NCBI GenBank assembly: GCA_938023085.1
Contig: CALHDP010000096.1
Coordinates: 1-20,640, forward strand
Length of the DNA stretch: 20,640 nucleotides
Source: an uncultured Collinsella sp.
Lineage (GTDB): Bacteria; Actinomycetota; Coriobacteriia; Coriobacteriales; Coriobacteriaceae
Direction of reading: 5' to 3'
Shown here: positions 8,045-15,924 of the stretch, one piece after another
Position numbering within the stretch: position 1 is the first letter of the stretch
Layout: each line of letters opens with the position of its first letter
Program-made: the position numbers and the translations under genes
Notes under the pieces: generated by a model
What the model was told of the DNA's origin: nothing
The model's database searches: none
What the model saw: the letters and a program-made list of their open reading frames with translations, nothing else

Positions 8045-9487
8045 ATGGACCAGACCGTACCCGCATACGCCGCCGAGGTGGCCGATTACGGGCGCAGCCG
8101 CGACCCCGAGCCGGGTGAAGGCGCGCTCGTTAAGAACGTGCGTCCCGAGTCGCCCGCATGGGATGTGGGTATCGAGCCGGGCATGCGCGTGCTCACGGTC
8201 AACGGCGAGCAGCTCACCGACATGATCGTATGGCTCTGGGAGGCCGACGATGATACCGTCGACCTGGAGGTTTTCGATCCGCGCGACAACACCGTCACCT
8301 CCGTCGAGCTCGACCGCTTCCCAGGAGAGGACTGGGGCCTGGAATTCGATGGCCCCATCTTTGACGGCATGCGTACCTGCGTCAACGCCTGCGTGTTCTG
8401 CTTTATGACCATGCTCCCCAAGGGCGGTCGCTCCACGCTCTACATCCGCGACGACGACTATCGTCTGAGCTTTTTGCAGGGCAATTTTGTTACGCTCACG
8501 AACCTCTCCGACGAGGACGTGCAAAACGTCATCGACCGCAATATGAGCCCCATGAACGTGTCGGTCCACGCCGTGAGCCCCGACGTCCGCCGCCGCATGA
8601 TGGGCCGCAACGCCCAGCGCGGCATGGACGTACTCGAGGCCATCATGGCCGCCGGCATCGAGATTCACGCGCAGATTGTGTTGTGCCCCGGCATGAACGA
8701 CGGCGAGGAGCTGGAAAAGACCCTGCGCTTTTGCGAGGAGCACGAGCAAATCACCAGCCTGGGCATCGTGCCGCTCGGTTTTACCAAGCATCAGAACCGT
8801 TTTAGCTGGTCCTACAGCGACAAGCCCGAGCTAGCGCGCGAGACCATTGCCATGATCCGACCATACCAGGACCGTGCCTATGAGCGCTTTGGCCGCCACA
8901 CCTTCCAGATGAGCGACGAGTTCTATCTGGACGCCGGCATCGATCCTCCCGATGCAGACTTTTACGACGGTTACCCCCAGTACTACGACGGCATCGGCAT
9001 GATCCGCTCCTATCTGGACGAGACCGACGACGTCCTTGCCGCCGACGCCGAGCGTCTGGCCCGCGTCCGCGCTGGCATTGCCGAGCGCAACCAGCACCTG
9101 CTGTGCCTCTCGGGCGCCAGTGCACGCGACACAGTGGCCCGCTTTGTGGAATCGCCGCAGGGGCTCGCCGGCACCGTCACGGCCATCACGAATCGCTACT
9201 TTGGCGGCAACGTGGACGTGACTGGCCTCATCGTCGCCTGCGACATTCTGGAACAGCTGCCGCAGGACCTCTCGGGGGTTATGCTCTTTGTGCCTAAGCT
9301 CATGTTCAACGCTGACGGCATGACGCTTGACGAGTATCATCGTGACGATTTACTCGCAAGCCTTACCAGTCGCGGCGCCGAGGTTCATGTGGTGTCGACC
9401 ATGCCGCATGAGCTGCTCGATACCCTGGAGCACATCCTTGGCATTGTGCCTGCCGACTCTAACACTTCCACTGACCCTATCCATTAA
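8045..9487 (+). CDS. DUF512 protein: PDZ domain plus radical-SAM-like Fe-S domain
   Basis: 480 residues from the ATG at 8045, two bases after the ispH stop; a much longer frame upstream overlaps ispH and is rejected. A PDZ-like domain lies at about 26-80 (ALVKNVRPESPAWDVGIEPG then VLTVNGEQL). It is followed by a CX3CX2C cluster at Cys112, Cys116 and Cys119 (CVNACVFCF), the spacing of a radical SAM [4Fe-4S] site. Later conserved blocks include FLQGNFVTLTNL, SVHAVSPDVRRRMMGRN and LCPGMNDGEELEKTL. The C-terminal part corresponds to the DUF512 domain. The family is widespread in Firmicutes, Actinobacteria and Cyanobacteria, often next to der, but its reaction is not known. Its position between ispH and der is consistent with that linkage. 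Confidence 0.9.
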   Translation: MDQTVPAYAAEVADYGRSRDPEPGEGALVKNVRPESPAWDVGIEPGMRVLTVNGEQLTDMIVWLWEADDDTVDLEVFDPRDNTVTSVELDRFPGEDWGLEFDGPIFDGMRTCVNACVFCFMTMLPKGGRSTLYIRDDDYRLSFLQGNFVTLTNLSDEDVQNVIDRNMSPMNVSVHAVSPDVRRRMMGRNAQRGMDVLEAIMAAGIEIHAQIVLCPGMNDGEELEKTLRFCEEHEQITSLGIVPLGFTKHQNRFSWSYSDKPELARETIAMIRPYQDRAYERFGRHTFQMSDEFYLDAGIDPPDADFYDGYPQYYDGIGMIRSYLDETDDVLAADAERLARVRAGIAERNQHLLCLSGASARDTVARFVESPQGLAGTVTAITNRYFGGNVDVTGLIVACDILEQLPQDLSGVMLFVPKLMFNADGMTLDEYHRDDLLASLTSRGAEVHVVSTMPHELLDTLEHILGIVPADSNTSTDPIH

Positions 9488-9497
9488 AGGAGTGCAG

Positions 9498-10832
9498 ATG
9501 AAACCTATCGTCGCCGTCGTTGGACGCCCCAACGTGGGCAAGTCCACGCTCGTTAACCGCCTGGCCCAGACCTCGGACGCCATCGTCCATGAGTCCCGCG
9601 GCGTCACGCGCGACCGCTCGTACCACACGGCCGATTGGAACGGCCGCGAGTTCACCATCGTCGACACGGGCGGCATCGAACCGCTCAAGAGCGATGACGT
9701 CTTCGCCACGTCCATTCGCGACCAGGCCCTCGCCGCCGCCGAGGAAGCCGCCGTCATCCTGTTTGTGGTCGACGGCCGCACCGGCGTCACCGAGGAGGAC
9801 GAGTCGGTCGCCCGCATGCTCAAGCGCTGCGACAAGCCGGTCTTTCTGCTGGTGAACAAGCTCGACAACCCCGATCGCGAGAACGACAACATCTGGGAGT
9901 TCTATTCGCTCGGCATCGGCGAGCCCACGCCGCTTTCGGCCCTGCACGGCCACGGTACGGGCGACCTGCTCGACGACATCGTGGCCCTGCTTCCGGAGGA
10001 AGAGGATGAGATCGCCGATGAGTTCCCCGACGCGCTGAACGTCGCCATCATCGGCCGACCCAACGCCGGCAAGTCGTCGCTGTTCAACCGCATCCTGGGC
10101 GCCGACCGCTCTATCGTGTCCAACATTGCCGGCACGACGCGCGACGCCATCGACACCGTCGTGGAGCGCAACGGCAAGCACTACCGTATGGTCGACACCG
10201 CGGGCATTCGCAAGAAGAGCACCGTGTACGAGAACATCGAGTACTACTCCATGGTCCGCGGCCTGCGCGCCATCGACCGCGCCGATGTGGCGCTGCTCGT
10301 CGTCGACGCCTCCGTGGGCGTTACCGAGCAGGACCAGAAGGTCATGGGCCTTGCCATCGAGCGCGGCTGCGCCATCGTGGTGCTGCTCAACAAGTGGGAC
10401 CTGCTCGACGACGACCGCAAGCGCGAGGCCTGCATGGAGACCGTCGACCGCCGTCTGGGCGTCATGGCTCCCTGGGCCCAGTACCTGCGCATCTCGGCCC
10501 TGACCGGCCGCAGCGTCGAGAAGATCTGGGCGATGGTCGACGCGGCCGAAAAGACGCGCTCGCAAAAGATCAGTACCTCACGCCTCAACACGTTCCTCAC
10601 CGACCTGCGCGAGTTCGGTCATACCGTGGTGGACGGCAAGCGCCGCCTGCGTATGCACTACGTGACCCAGACGGGCGTCAACCCGCCGACGTTCACGTTC
10701 TTCGTCAACCACAGTGACCTGGTCAACGACACCTACCAGCGCTACGTGGAGAACCGCATGCGCTCGACCTTCGACTTTGCCGGCACGCCCGTTCGACTCT
10801 TCTTTAGGAAGAAGGAGCAAAAGGATGCATAA
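9498..10832 (+). CDS. der: ribosome-assembly GTPase Der (EngA)
   Basis: 444 residues from the ATG at 9498, with AAAGGAG at 9486-9492 overlapping the previous stop; a longer frame starting at 9327 lies inside DUF512. Two tandem GTPase domains are clear. The first has G1 GRPNVGKST (9-17), DTGG (57-60) and NKLD (120-123). The second has G1 GRPNAGKSS (186-194), DTAG (233-236) and NKWD. A KH-like domain fills the C-terminal 110 residues (PPTFTFFVNHSDLVNDTYQRY). The linker between GTPases is acidic (PEEEDEIADE). Der is an essential factor in 50S subunit maturation. plsY overlaps its last eight bases. Confidence 0.97.
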   Translation: MKPIVAVVGRPNVGKSTLVNRLAQTSDAIVHESRGVTRDRSYHTADWNGREFTIVDTGGIEPLKSDDVFATSIRDQALAAAEEAAVILFVVDGRTGVTEEDESVARMLKRCDKPVFLLVNKLDNPDRENDNIWEFYSLGIGEPTPLSALHGHGTGDLLDDIVALLPEEEDEIADEFPDALNVAIIGRPNAGKSSLFNRILGADRSIVSNIAGTTRDAIDTVVERNGKHYRMVDTAGIRKKSTVYENIEYYSMVRGLRAIDRADVALLVVDASVGVTEQDQKVMGLAIERGCAIVVLLNKWDLLDDDRKREACMETVDRRLGVMAPWAQYLRISALTGRSVEKIWAMVDAAEKTRSQKISTSRLNTFLTDLREFGHTVVDGKRRLRMHYVTQTGVNPPTFTFFVNHSDLVNDTYQRYVENRMRSTFDFAGTPVRLFFRKKEQKDA

Positions 10833-11508
10833 TCCGATTCTTCTGACCGCCATCTGCGCCGTGGTCTCGTTCTTTATCGGGGCGATTCCGTTTGGTCTGA
10901 TCCTGGGCCGCGTGTTCAACCACACGGACATTCGTAAGGCGGGCTCCGGCAACATCGGCACCACCAACGCCCTGCGCGTGGCCGGCCCCAAGGTGGCCGC
11001 GCTCACGCTGCTGCTCGACTGCCTTAAGGGCGCCATCTGCGTCCTTATCGCGCGTCCGCTCATTGCCGACTTGGGCTATGGCTTCCCCGTGAGCATTATG
11101 GCCCCCGGTGCCGCCGGCGACTGGATGCTCGGCGTCATCTGCCTGGCAGCCGTGTGGGGCCATATCTTCTCGCCCTACCTCAACTTCCATGGCGGCAAGG
11201 GCATCGCAGTTGGTCTGGGCGTCATCCTCGCCTGGTACTGGCCTATTGGCCTGTCGCTGCTGGGCATGTTTATCGTGGCCGTCGCCATCACCAAGTTTGT
11301 ATCGGTGGGCTCGCTTGCCGCGGCCATCGGTCTTCCCATCGCTGCCTGCGCGGTCTTTCCGTACAGCAGCCTCGGACTTAAGTTTTGCATGGCGCTGATC
11401 GGCATTACTGTGGTGTGGGCCCATCGTGCGAACATCAAAAAGCTCATGACGGGTAAGGAGTCCAAGCTCTCGTTTACCAAGCGCGTCACCGAGCCCGACG
11501 ATAAGTAG
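10825..11508 (+). CDS. plsY: acyl-phosphate:glycerol-3-phosphate acyltransferase
   Basis: 227 residues with five or so hydrophobic helices. The PlsY loop motifs are visible: GSGNIGTTN at 40-48 (phosphate-binding), HGGKGIA in the second loop and a hydrophobic C-terminal helix followed by HRANIKKL and a basic tail. PlsY moves an acyl group from acyl-phosphate to glycerol-3-phosphate, the first step in phosphatidic acid synthesis, in the membrane. The ATG at 10825 is preceded by GAAGGAG and overlaps der by eight bases; a longer frame from 10714 lies inside der. gpsA, making the glycerol-3-phosphate it uses, follows after nine bases. plsX, which makes the acyl-phosphate, is not in the window. Confidence 0.95.
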   Translation: MHNPILLTAICAVVSFFIGAIPFGLILGRVFNHTDIRKAGSGNIGTTNALRVAGPKVAALTLLLDCLKGAICVLIARPLIADLGYGFPVSIMAPGAAGDWMLGVICLAAVWGHIFSPYLNFHGGKGIAVGLGVILAWYWPIGLSLLGMFIVAVAITKFVSVGSLAAAIGLPIAACAVFPYSSLGLKFCMALIGITVVWAHRANIKKLMTGKESKLSFTKRVTEPDDK

Positions 11509-11517
11509 GAGAGAGTC

Positions 11518-12525
11518 ATGAATGTTGCGCTGATTGGCTCTGGCTCCTGGGGAACCGCCGTCGCCGGCCTTGCTGCCGCGCGTGCCGAGCGCGTGACCAT
11601 GTGGGCCCACAGCGAGCAGACGGCCGCCGGCATCAACGGCGAGCACCGTAACCCCCGGTATCTGGTGGGCTACGAGCTGCCCGGCAACGTCGTCGCCACC
11701 ACGGACCTGGTGCAGGCGCTCGACGGCGCCGAGGCCATCATCTTTGCCGTGCCCTCCACGCACCTGCGCAGCGTATGTCATCAGGCAGCCCCCTTCATCG
11801 CCGCCGACACCCCGGTGCTCTGCCTCACCAAGGGCATTGAGCCCGAGTCCGGCCTGCTCATGAGCGAGGTCATCGCCAGCGAGATCGGCAACGAGGCGCG
11901 CGTGGCGGCGCTCTCGGGCCCCAACCATGCCGAGGAGATCTGCCGCGGCGGGCTTTCTGCCGCCGTCATCGCCAGCGAACATCCGCAGATAGGGGAGACC
12001 TTTAAGGACCTGCTCCTGTCCACGGCCTTCCGCATCTATCTGTCGCAAGACATGACCGGTGTCGAGGTCTGCGGCGCCATGAAAAATGTCATCGCCATCG
12101 TGTGCGGCATCTCCGCCGGCACCGGTGCCGGCGACAACACGCTCGCCCTCATCATGACGCGCGGCCTGGCCGAGATTAGCCGTCTGGTGCATGCCCGCGG
12201 CGGTCAAGCTATGACCTGCATGGGACTTGCCGGCATGGGCGACCTCATTGCCACCTGCACCTCGGAGCACTCGCGCAACCGCACCTTTGGCTACGAGTTT
12301 GCCCACGGCGTGTCGCTCGACGAGTATCAGACGCGCACGCATATGGTGGTTGAGGGCGCCGTCGCGGCCCGCAGCGTCAGCGAGCTTGCCCGTTCACTGG
12401 GCGTAGACATTCCGCTCACCTTTGCCGTGGAGCAAACGCTCTACAACGGTGTTACTTTGGATAGGGCGCTCGAGATTCTTACCGACCGCGTCCCCTCTCA
12501 AGAGTTCTACGGACTCAACGACTAG
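11518..12525 (+). CDS. gpsA: NAD(P)+ glycerol-3-phosphate dehydrogenase
   Basis: 335 residues, the usual length. The N-terminal Rossmann fold begins with GSGSWGTA at 7-14. SGPNHAEE at 133-140 and CGAMKNVIAI at 185-194 (catalytic Lys189) are family hallmarks, followed by GTGAGDNTLA and a helical substrate domain. It reduces dihydroxyacetone phosphate to sn-glycerol-3-phosphate for phospholipid synthesis. TAGGAGAGAG precedes the ATG at 11518, the TAG being the plsY stop. The plsY-gpsA pair plus upstream plsC supplies most of the path to phosphatidic acid. Confidence 0.97.
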   Translation: MNVALIGSGSWGTAVAGLAAARAERVTMWAHSEQTAAGINGEHRNPRYLVGYELPGNVVATTDLVQALDGAEAIIFAVPSTHLRSVCHQAAPFIAADTPVLCLTKGIEPESGLLMSEVIASEIGNEARVAALSGPNHAEEICRGGLSAAVIASEHPQIGETFKDLLLSTAFRIYLSQDMTGVEVCGAMKNVIAIVCGISAGTGAGDNTLALIMTRGLAEISRLVHARGGQAMTCMGLAGMGDLIATCTSEHSRNRTFGYEFAHGVSLDEYQTRTHMVVEGAVAARSVSELARSLGVDIPLTFAVEQTLYNGVTLDRALEILTDRVPSQEFYGLND

Positions 12526-12543
12526 CGCAGAAAGGCTACTACC

Positions 12544-13215
12544 ATGGGTTCCATTAAAATCGCTCCGTCCATCCTTTCGGCCGATATGGCCAACCTCAAG
12601 GGCGAGCTCGACAAGATCGCCGGCGCCGACTACGTGCACTTCGACGTTATGGACGGTCACTTTACCGGCAACCTCACCTTTGGCGTTGACATCCTCAAGG
12701 CCGTTAAGCGCTCCACCGATGTACCGGTCGACGCGCACCTCATGGTGTCGAACCCCGACGAGACGGTCGATTGGTATGCCGACGCCGGCGCCGATATGAT
12801 CACCGTGCACTACGAGGCCTCCACGCACCTGCACCGCACGCTCACGCATCTGCAGCAGCGCGGCGTCAAGGCCGGTGTGGTGCTCAACCCCGCCACGCCC
12901 GTCTGCATGCTCGAAAGCATCATCGACGTCGTCGACATGGTGCTGCTCATGAGCGTGAACCCCGGCTTTGGCGGCCAGAGCTTTATCCCCAGTACCATCG
13001 CCAAACTGCACGAGCTCAAGGCCATGTGTGAGCGCCACGGCGTTTCGCCCCTCATCGAGGTCGACGGCGGCATTTCTTCCAAGAACATCGCCGAGGTCGT
13101 CAAGGCCGGTGCCAACGTGCTCGTGGCCGGTTCCGCCGTATTTAAGTCAGAAGATCCCGCTGCCGAGGTTGCGCTGCTGCAGAAGCTGGGCAACGAGGCC
13201 GCACAGGAGGCATAA
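12544..13215 (+). CDS. rpe: ribulose-phosphate 3-epimerase
   Basis: 223 residues forming a TIM barrel. Active-site pieces are visible: IAPSILSAD at 6-14, HFDVMDGHF at 32-40 (His32, Asp34), HLMV from His65, MSVNPGFGGQ at 136-145 and EVDGGI at 172-177 (Asp174). It interconverts ribulose-5-phosphate and xylulose-5-phosphate in the pentose phosphate pathway, using a bound metal. GAAAGG lies about ten bases before the ATG at 12544. It sits 18 bases after gpsA and six bases before the cysteine desulfurase gene, whose ribosome site (AGGAGG at 13205-13210) is within the end of rpe. Confidence 0.96.
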   Translation: MGSIKIAPSILSADMANLKGELDKIAGADYVHFDVMDGHFTGNLTFGVDILKAVKRSTDVPVDAHLMVSNPDETVDWYADAGADMITVHYEASTHLHRTLTHLQQRGVKAGVVLNPATPVCMLESIIDVVDMVLLMSVNPGFGGQSFIPSTIAKLHELKAMCERHGVSPLIEVDGGISSKNIAEVVKAGANVLVAGSAVFKSEDPAAEVALLQKLGNEAAQEA

Positions 13216-13221
13216 ACCCTT

Positions 13222-14400
13222 ATGACCGCAGGTCAAAACCGCATACCCGTGAATCTTGACTATGCCGCCTCGACGCCCATGCGCGCCGAGGCGCTCCTTG
13301 CGCAGCGCAAGTACGACGACAGCGAGCTTGCCGGCGTCAACCCCAACTCGCTGCATTCGCTCGGCCGCAAGGCCGCTGCGCGCCTAGAAGTGGCGCGTCG
13401 CGAGATTGCCCGCAGCTTTGGCGCGCGCGTCCGCCCGTCCGAGATCATCTTGACCAATGGCGGCACCGAGGCAAACCAGCTGGCGCTCCTCGGACTTGCC
13501 GAGGGCGCCCGTCAGCGCGATCGAAAGCGCGACCGCGTGATCGTATCTGCCATCGAGCACGATTCGATTCTGGACAACCTGCCGCTGCTACGAGCCGCGG
13601 GCTTTACCGTGGACCTGGTGCAGCCGTGCCGCGCTGGCTACGTTGAGCCCGCTGCGCTCACCGAGCTGCTGGGCGACGACGTGGCGCTCGTGAGCATGAT
13701 GGTCGCCAACAACGAGACCGGCGTGGTGCAGCCCATCCGCGAGCTGGCCGCCGCCGCACATGCTGCCGGCGCCTTATTTCATACCGATGCCATCCAGGGC
13801 TACTTACATATTCCGCTCGATGTCACCGAGCTGGGCGTCGACGCCATGACCGTTGCCGCACACAAAATTGGCGGTCCCGTGGCATCCGGCGCACTCTACC
13901 TTAAGAGCCGCACGCCGCTGCGTCCGCGCATCTTTGGCGGTGGACAGGAAGCCGGCCGTCGCGCCGGAACGCAGGATCTGCGCACGCAGCTGGCCTTTGC
14001 CGCTGCCGCCCGCACGCTGGCGCCCCATGTGGCCCAGGAGCGTGCGACGCTGCAGGCCTTATCCGATAAGCTCTACGCCACGCTTACGGCCCATCCTCGC
14101 ATTCACGCCACGATGGGCGACTACGCCCAGGCAGATCGTCTGCCAGGTATGGTTTCGATCTACGTCGACGGCATGGACTCCGAGGAGCTCATCGTCAAGC
14201 TCGACGCCGCCGGCTTTGAGGTATCGGCAGGCTCGGCATGCTCGAGCGGCAGTATGGACCCCAGCCACGTTTTGAGCGCGATGGGCATCGGACGCGAGCA
14301 GGCATTGGACGCACTGCGCATCTCCTTCGATGACCGCGTGAACCCCGCCGACCTGAATGAGTTCGCCCAGGCGCTGCTCTCGATCGTAGGCGCCGCATGA
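13222..14400 (+). CDS. PLP-dependent cysteine desulfurase (NifS/IscS-like)
   Basis: 392 residues, a fold-type I aminotransferase class V enzyme. Seen: EHDSI with His113 (PLP stacking), NNETGVVQP from 163, HTDAIQG, the PLP-binding Lys215 in AAHKIGGP, GGGQEAGRRAGTQ, and the sulfur-carrying Cys340 in SAGSACSSGS. Family members remove sulfur from L-cysteine to give alanine and an enzyme persulfide for Fe-S clusters or tRNA thiolation. No scaffold gene (iscU/sufU) or thiI/mnmA lies next to it, so the recipient cannot be told. The start is ATG at 13222; the AGGAGG upstream is at a long 11-base spacing. Its stop overlaps the next gene by four bases (ATGA). Confidence 0.93.
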   Translation: MTAGQNRIPVNLDYAASTPMRAEALLAQRKYDDSELAGVNPNSLHSLGRKAAARLEVARREIARSFGARVRPSEIILTNGGTEANQLALLGLAEGARQRDRKRDRVIVSAIEHDSILDNLPLLRAAGFTVDLVQPCRAGYVEPAALTELLGDDVALVSMMVANNETGVVQPIRELAAAAHAAGALFHTDAIQGYLHIPLDVTELGVDAMTVAAHKIGGPVASGALYLKSRTPLRPRIFGGGQEAGRRAGTQDLRTQLAFAAAARTLAPHVAQERATLQALSDKLYATLTAHPRIHATMGDYAQADRLPGMVSIYVDGMDSEELIVKLDAAGFEVSAGSACSSGSMDPSHVLSAMGIGREQALDALRISFDDRVNPADLNEFAQALLSIVGAA

Positions 14401-15206
14401 TCGTCTCCGAGCTTGAACGTGCGCTGCTGGCACGCTATCCCAAGAGCGATGCCGAGAGTTGGGACCATGTAGGACTCTCCGTCGGCGACCCTGCAGCGGA
14501 GATTACCGGTGTTGCCTGCGCACTCGATGCGACCGAAGCCAATGTGCACCGCGCCCAGGAGGCCGGCGCCAACGTGCTGCTGACGCATCACCCCATCTAT
14601 ATCAAGGCACCCGAGGCGTTTTGTCCGGCGGATGCCGCACGCCCCCAATGCAGTGCGGCGCTCTACGAGGCAGCGCGTTGCGGCGTGAGCATTATCTCGC
14701 TCCACACCAACCTGGACCGCTCGCACGAAGCCCGCATCTGCCTGAGCGAGCTGCTGGGTGCCGCACCCGTGAGCTCACTGGAGCACGTGGACGACCCCGA
14801 GACCACCGGCCTGGGCGCACTTGCAACGCTCAACGACCCGTGCACGCTGCGCGATCTTGCCACCCGTGCTGCCACGGCCTTCGGCAGCGACCCGCGCGTA
14901 TGGGGCGAAACCGATCGCCCGTGCCGCACCGTCGCCATTTTGGGCGGCTCACTGGGCGACTTTGGAGAGCTCGCCATCGCCGCGGGCGCAGATATTGTCG
15001 TGACGGGCGAGGCGGGCTACCACGTGGCGCAAGACCTCGCCTTGCGCGGGCTGCCGGTGATCTTGCTCGGCCACGACCGCTCCGAGGAGCCGTTCGTTGA
15101 TATATTGATGAACTCTGCAGTTGATGCCGGGGTCGACCCCCGTCATGCGATTAAAATACTGAACCCTTGCCAATGGTGGACTGTGACAAAAGGAGAGAAC
15201 TTATGA
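14397..15206 (+). CDS. Nif3-like dinuclear metal centre protein (DUF34)
   Basis: 269 residues matching the short Nif3/YqfO form without the inserted PII-like domain. Metal-binding residues of the family are visible: His64-His65 in LLTHHPIYIK, His103 and Asp107 in LHTNLDRS, and His226 with Glu230 in GHDRSEEPF. The N-terminus carries SWDHVGLSVGDP, another signature. These proteins form hexameric rings with a two-metal site in each subunit; a role in GTP cyclohydrolase-like or other hydrolytic chemistry has been suggested but is not settled. Both ends overlap neighbours through ATGA, so translation is probably coupled across three genes. The pair with the zinc-ribbon gene downstream is a recurring arrangement. 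Confidence 0.9.
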   Translation: MIVSELERALLARYPKSDAESWDHVGLSVGDPAAEITGVACALDATEANVHRAQEAGANVLLTHHPIYIKAPEAFCPADAARPQCSAALYEAARCGVSIISLHTNLDRSHEARICLSELLGAAPVSSLEHVDDPETTGLGALATLNDPCTLRDLATRAATAFGSDPRVWGETDRPCRTVAILGGSLGDFGELAIAAGADIVVTGEAGYHVAQDLALRGLPVILLGHDRSEEPFVDILMNSAVDAGVDPRHAIKILNPCQWWTVTKGENL

Positions 15207-15922
15207 GCGCCGGCGCTACGCTACTCAAGCTGCAACAGATCGATTTGGAGCTCGCCCGCAACAAAAGCGAACTTGCCAACATGCCGAAGCTCAAGGAGCT
15301 CGCTTCCAAGCGCAAGACCTACGTTAAGCTTAAGTCCGAGATGACCAAGCTCTACGCCCAGCGCAAGGATCTGGATATTGAGCTCGACAACCTCAACACC
15401 ACCGAGATTCAGACCAACAACGCCATCGAGGCGGCCAAAAAGCGCCACGTCGACGGTTCTGACTACCGCGAGGTCCAGGACCTGGAAAACGAGCTCGCCA
15501 CCCTGGCCAAGCGCCTCGACAAGATCGAGCACACCCGCAAGGACGTCGTCGTCGCCCACAAAGAGGCGCTCGACCGCGAGACTCGCGCACAGGCCATCAT
15601 CGCCAAGTTCGAGGAGGGCGTGAAGGCCGATACCAAGGCTGCCCGCGCCAAGGCCGCCGACCTGCAGGCTCAGATTGACGCCGCCACTAAGGAGCGCACC
15701 GCGCTTGCCGCTACGCTGCCGGCCGACGTGCTCACCGACTACGAGCGTCTGCTCAAGCAGTTCCGCGGCCTGGCCGTCGAGACCATCCAGGGCAACATCC
15801 CCACGGTCTGCCACACCGCGCTGCAGGCATCGTCCATGAGCGACCTCAACCACGACGGTAGCGAAATTACGCACTGCCCGTATTGCCACCGCCTGCTGGT
15901 GCTTCCCAGCAAGGAAGCCTAA
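15203..15922 (+). CDS. coiled-coil protein with C-terminal zinc ribbon (CT398/FlgZ-like)
   Basis: 239 residues. Roughly residues 5-190 are a long charged coiled coil, with the typical start LLKLQQIDLEL and a central VDGSDYREVQDLENEL. The C-terminus should be a four-cysteine zinc ribbon: CPYCHRLL is present (Cys225, Cys228), but the first pair is reduced to one cysteine (Cys203 in PTVCHTAL), with Pro200 where the other cysteine is expected. Nearby His204, His224 and His229 could replace it. The family includes chlamydial CT398 and Helicobacter HP0958; its role in actinobacteria is unclear and nucleic acid or protein binding is a guess. The ATG at 15203 has AAAGGAGAG upstream and overlaps the Nif3 stop. 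Confidence 0.85.
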   Translation: MSAGATLLKLQQIDLELARNKSELANMPKLKELASKRKTYVKLKSEMTKLYAQRKDLDIELDNLNTTEIQTNNAIEAAKKRHVDGSDYREVQDLENELATLAKRLDKIEHTRKDVVVAHKEALDRETRAQAIIAKFEEGVKADTKAARAKAADLQAQIDAATKERTALAATLPADVLTDYERLLKQFRGLAVETIQGNIPTVCHTALQASSMSDLNHDGSEITHCPYCHRLLVLPSKEA

Positions 15923-15924
15923 CG

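Noticed and set aside
10804..12342. Long antisense open frame (512 codons) opposite plsY and gpsA
   Set aside because: Same effect of GC-rich codons; both sense genes are unambiguous.
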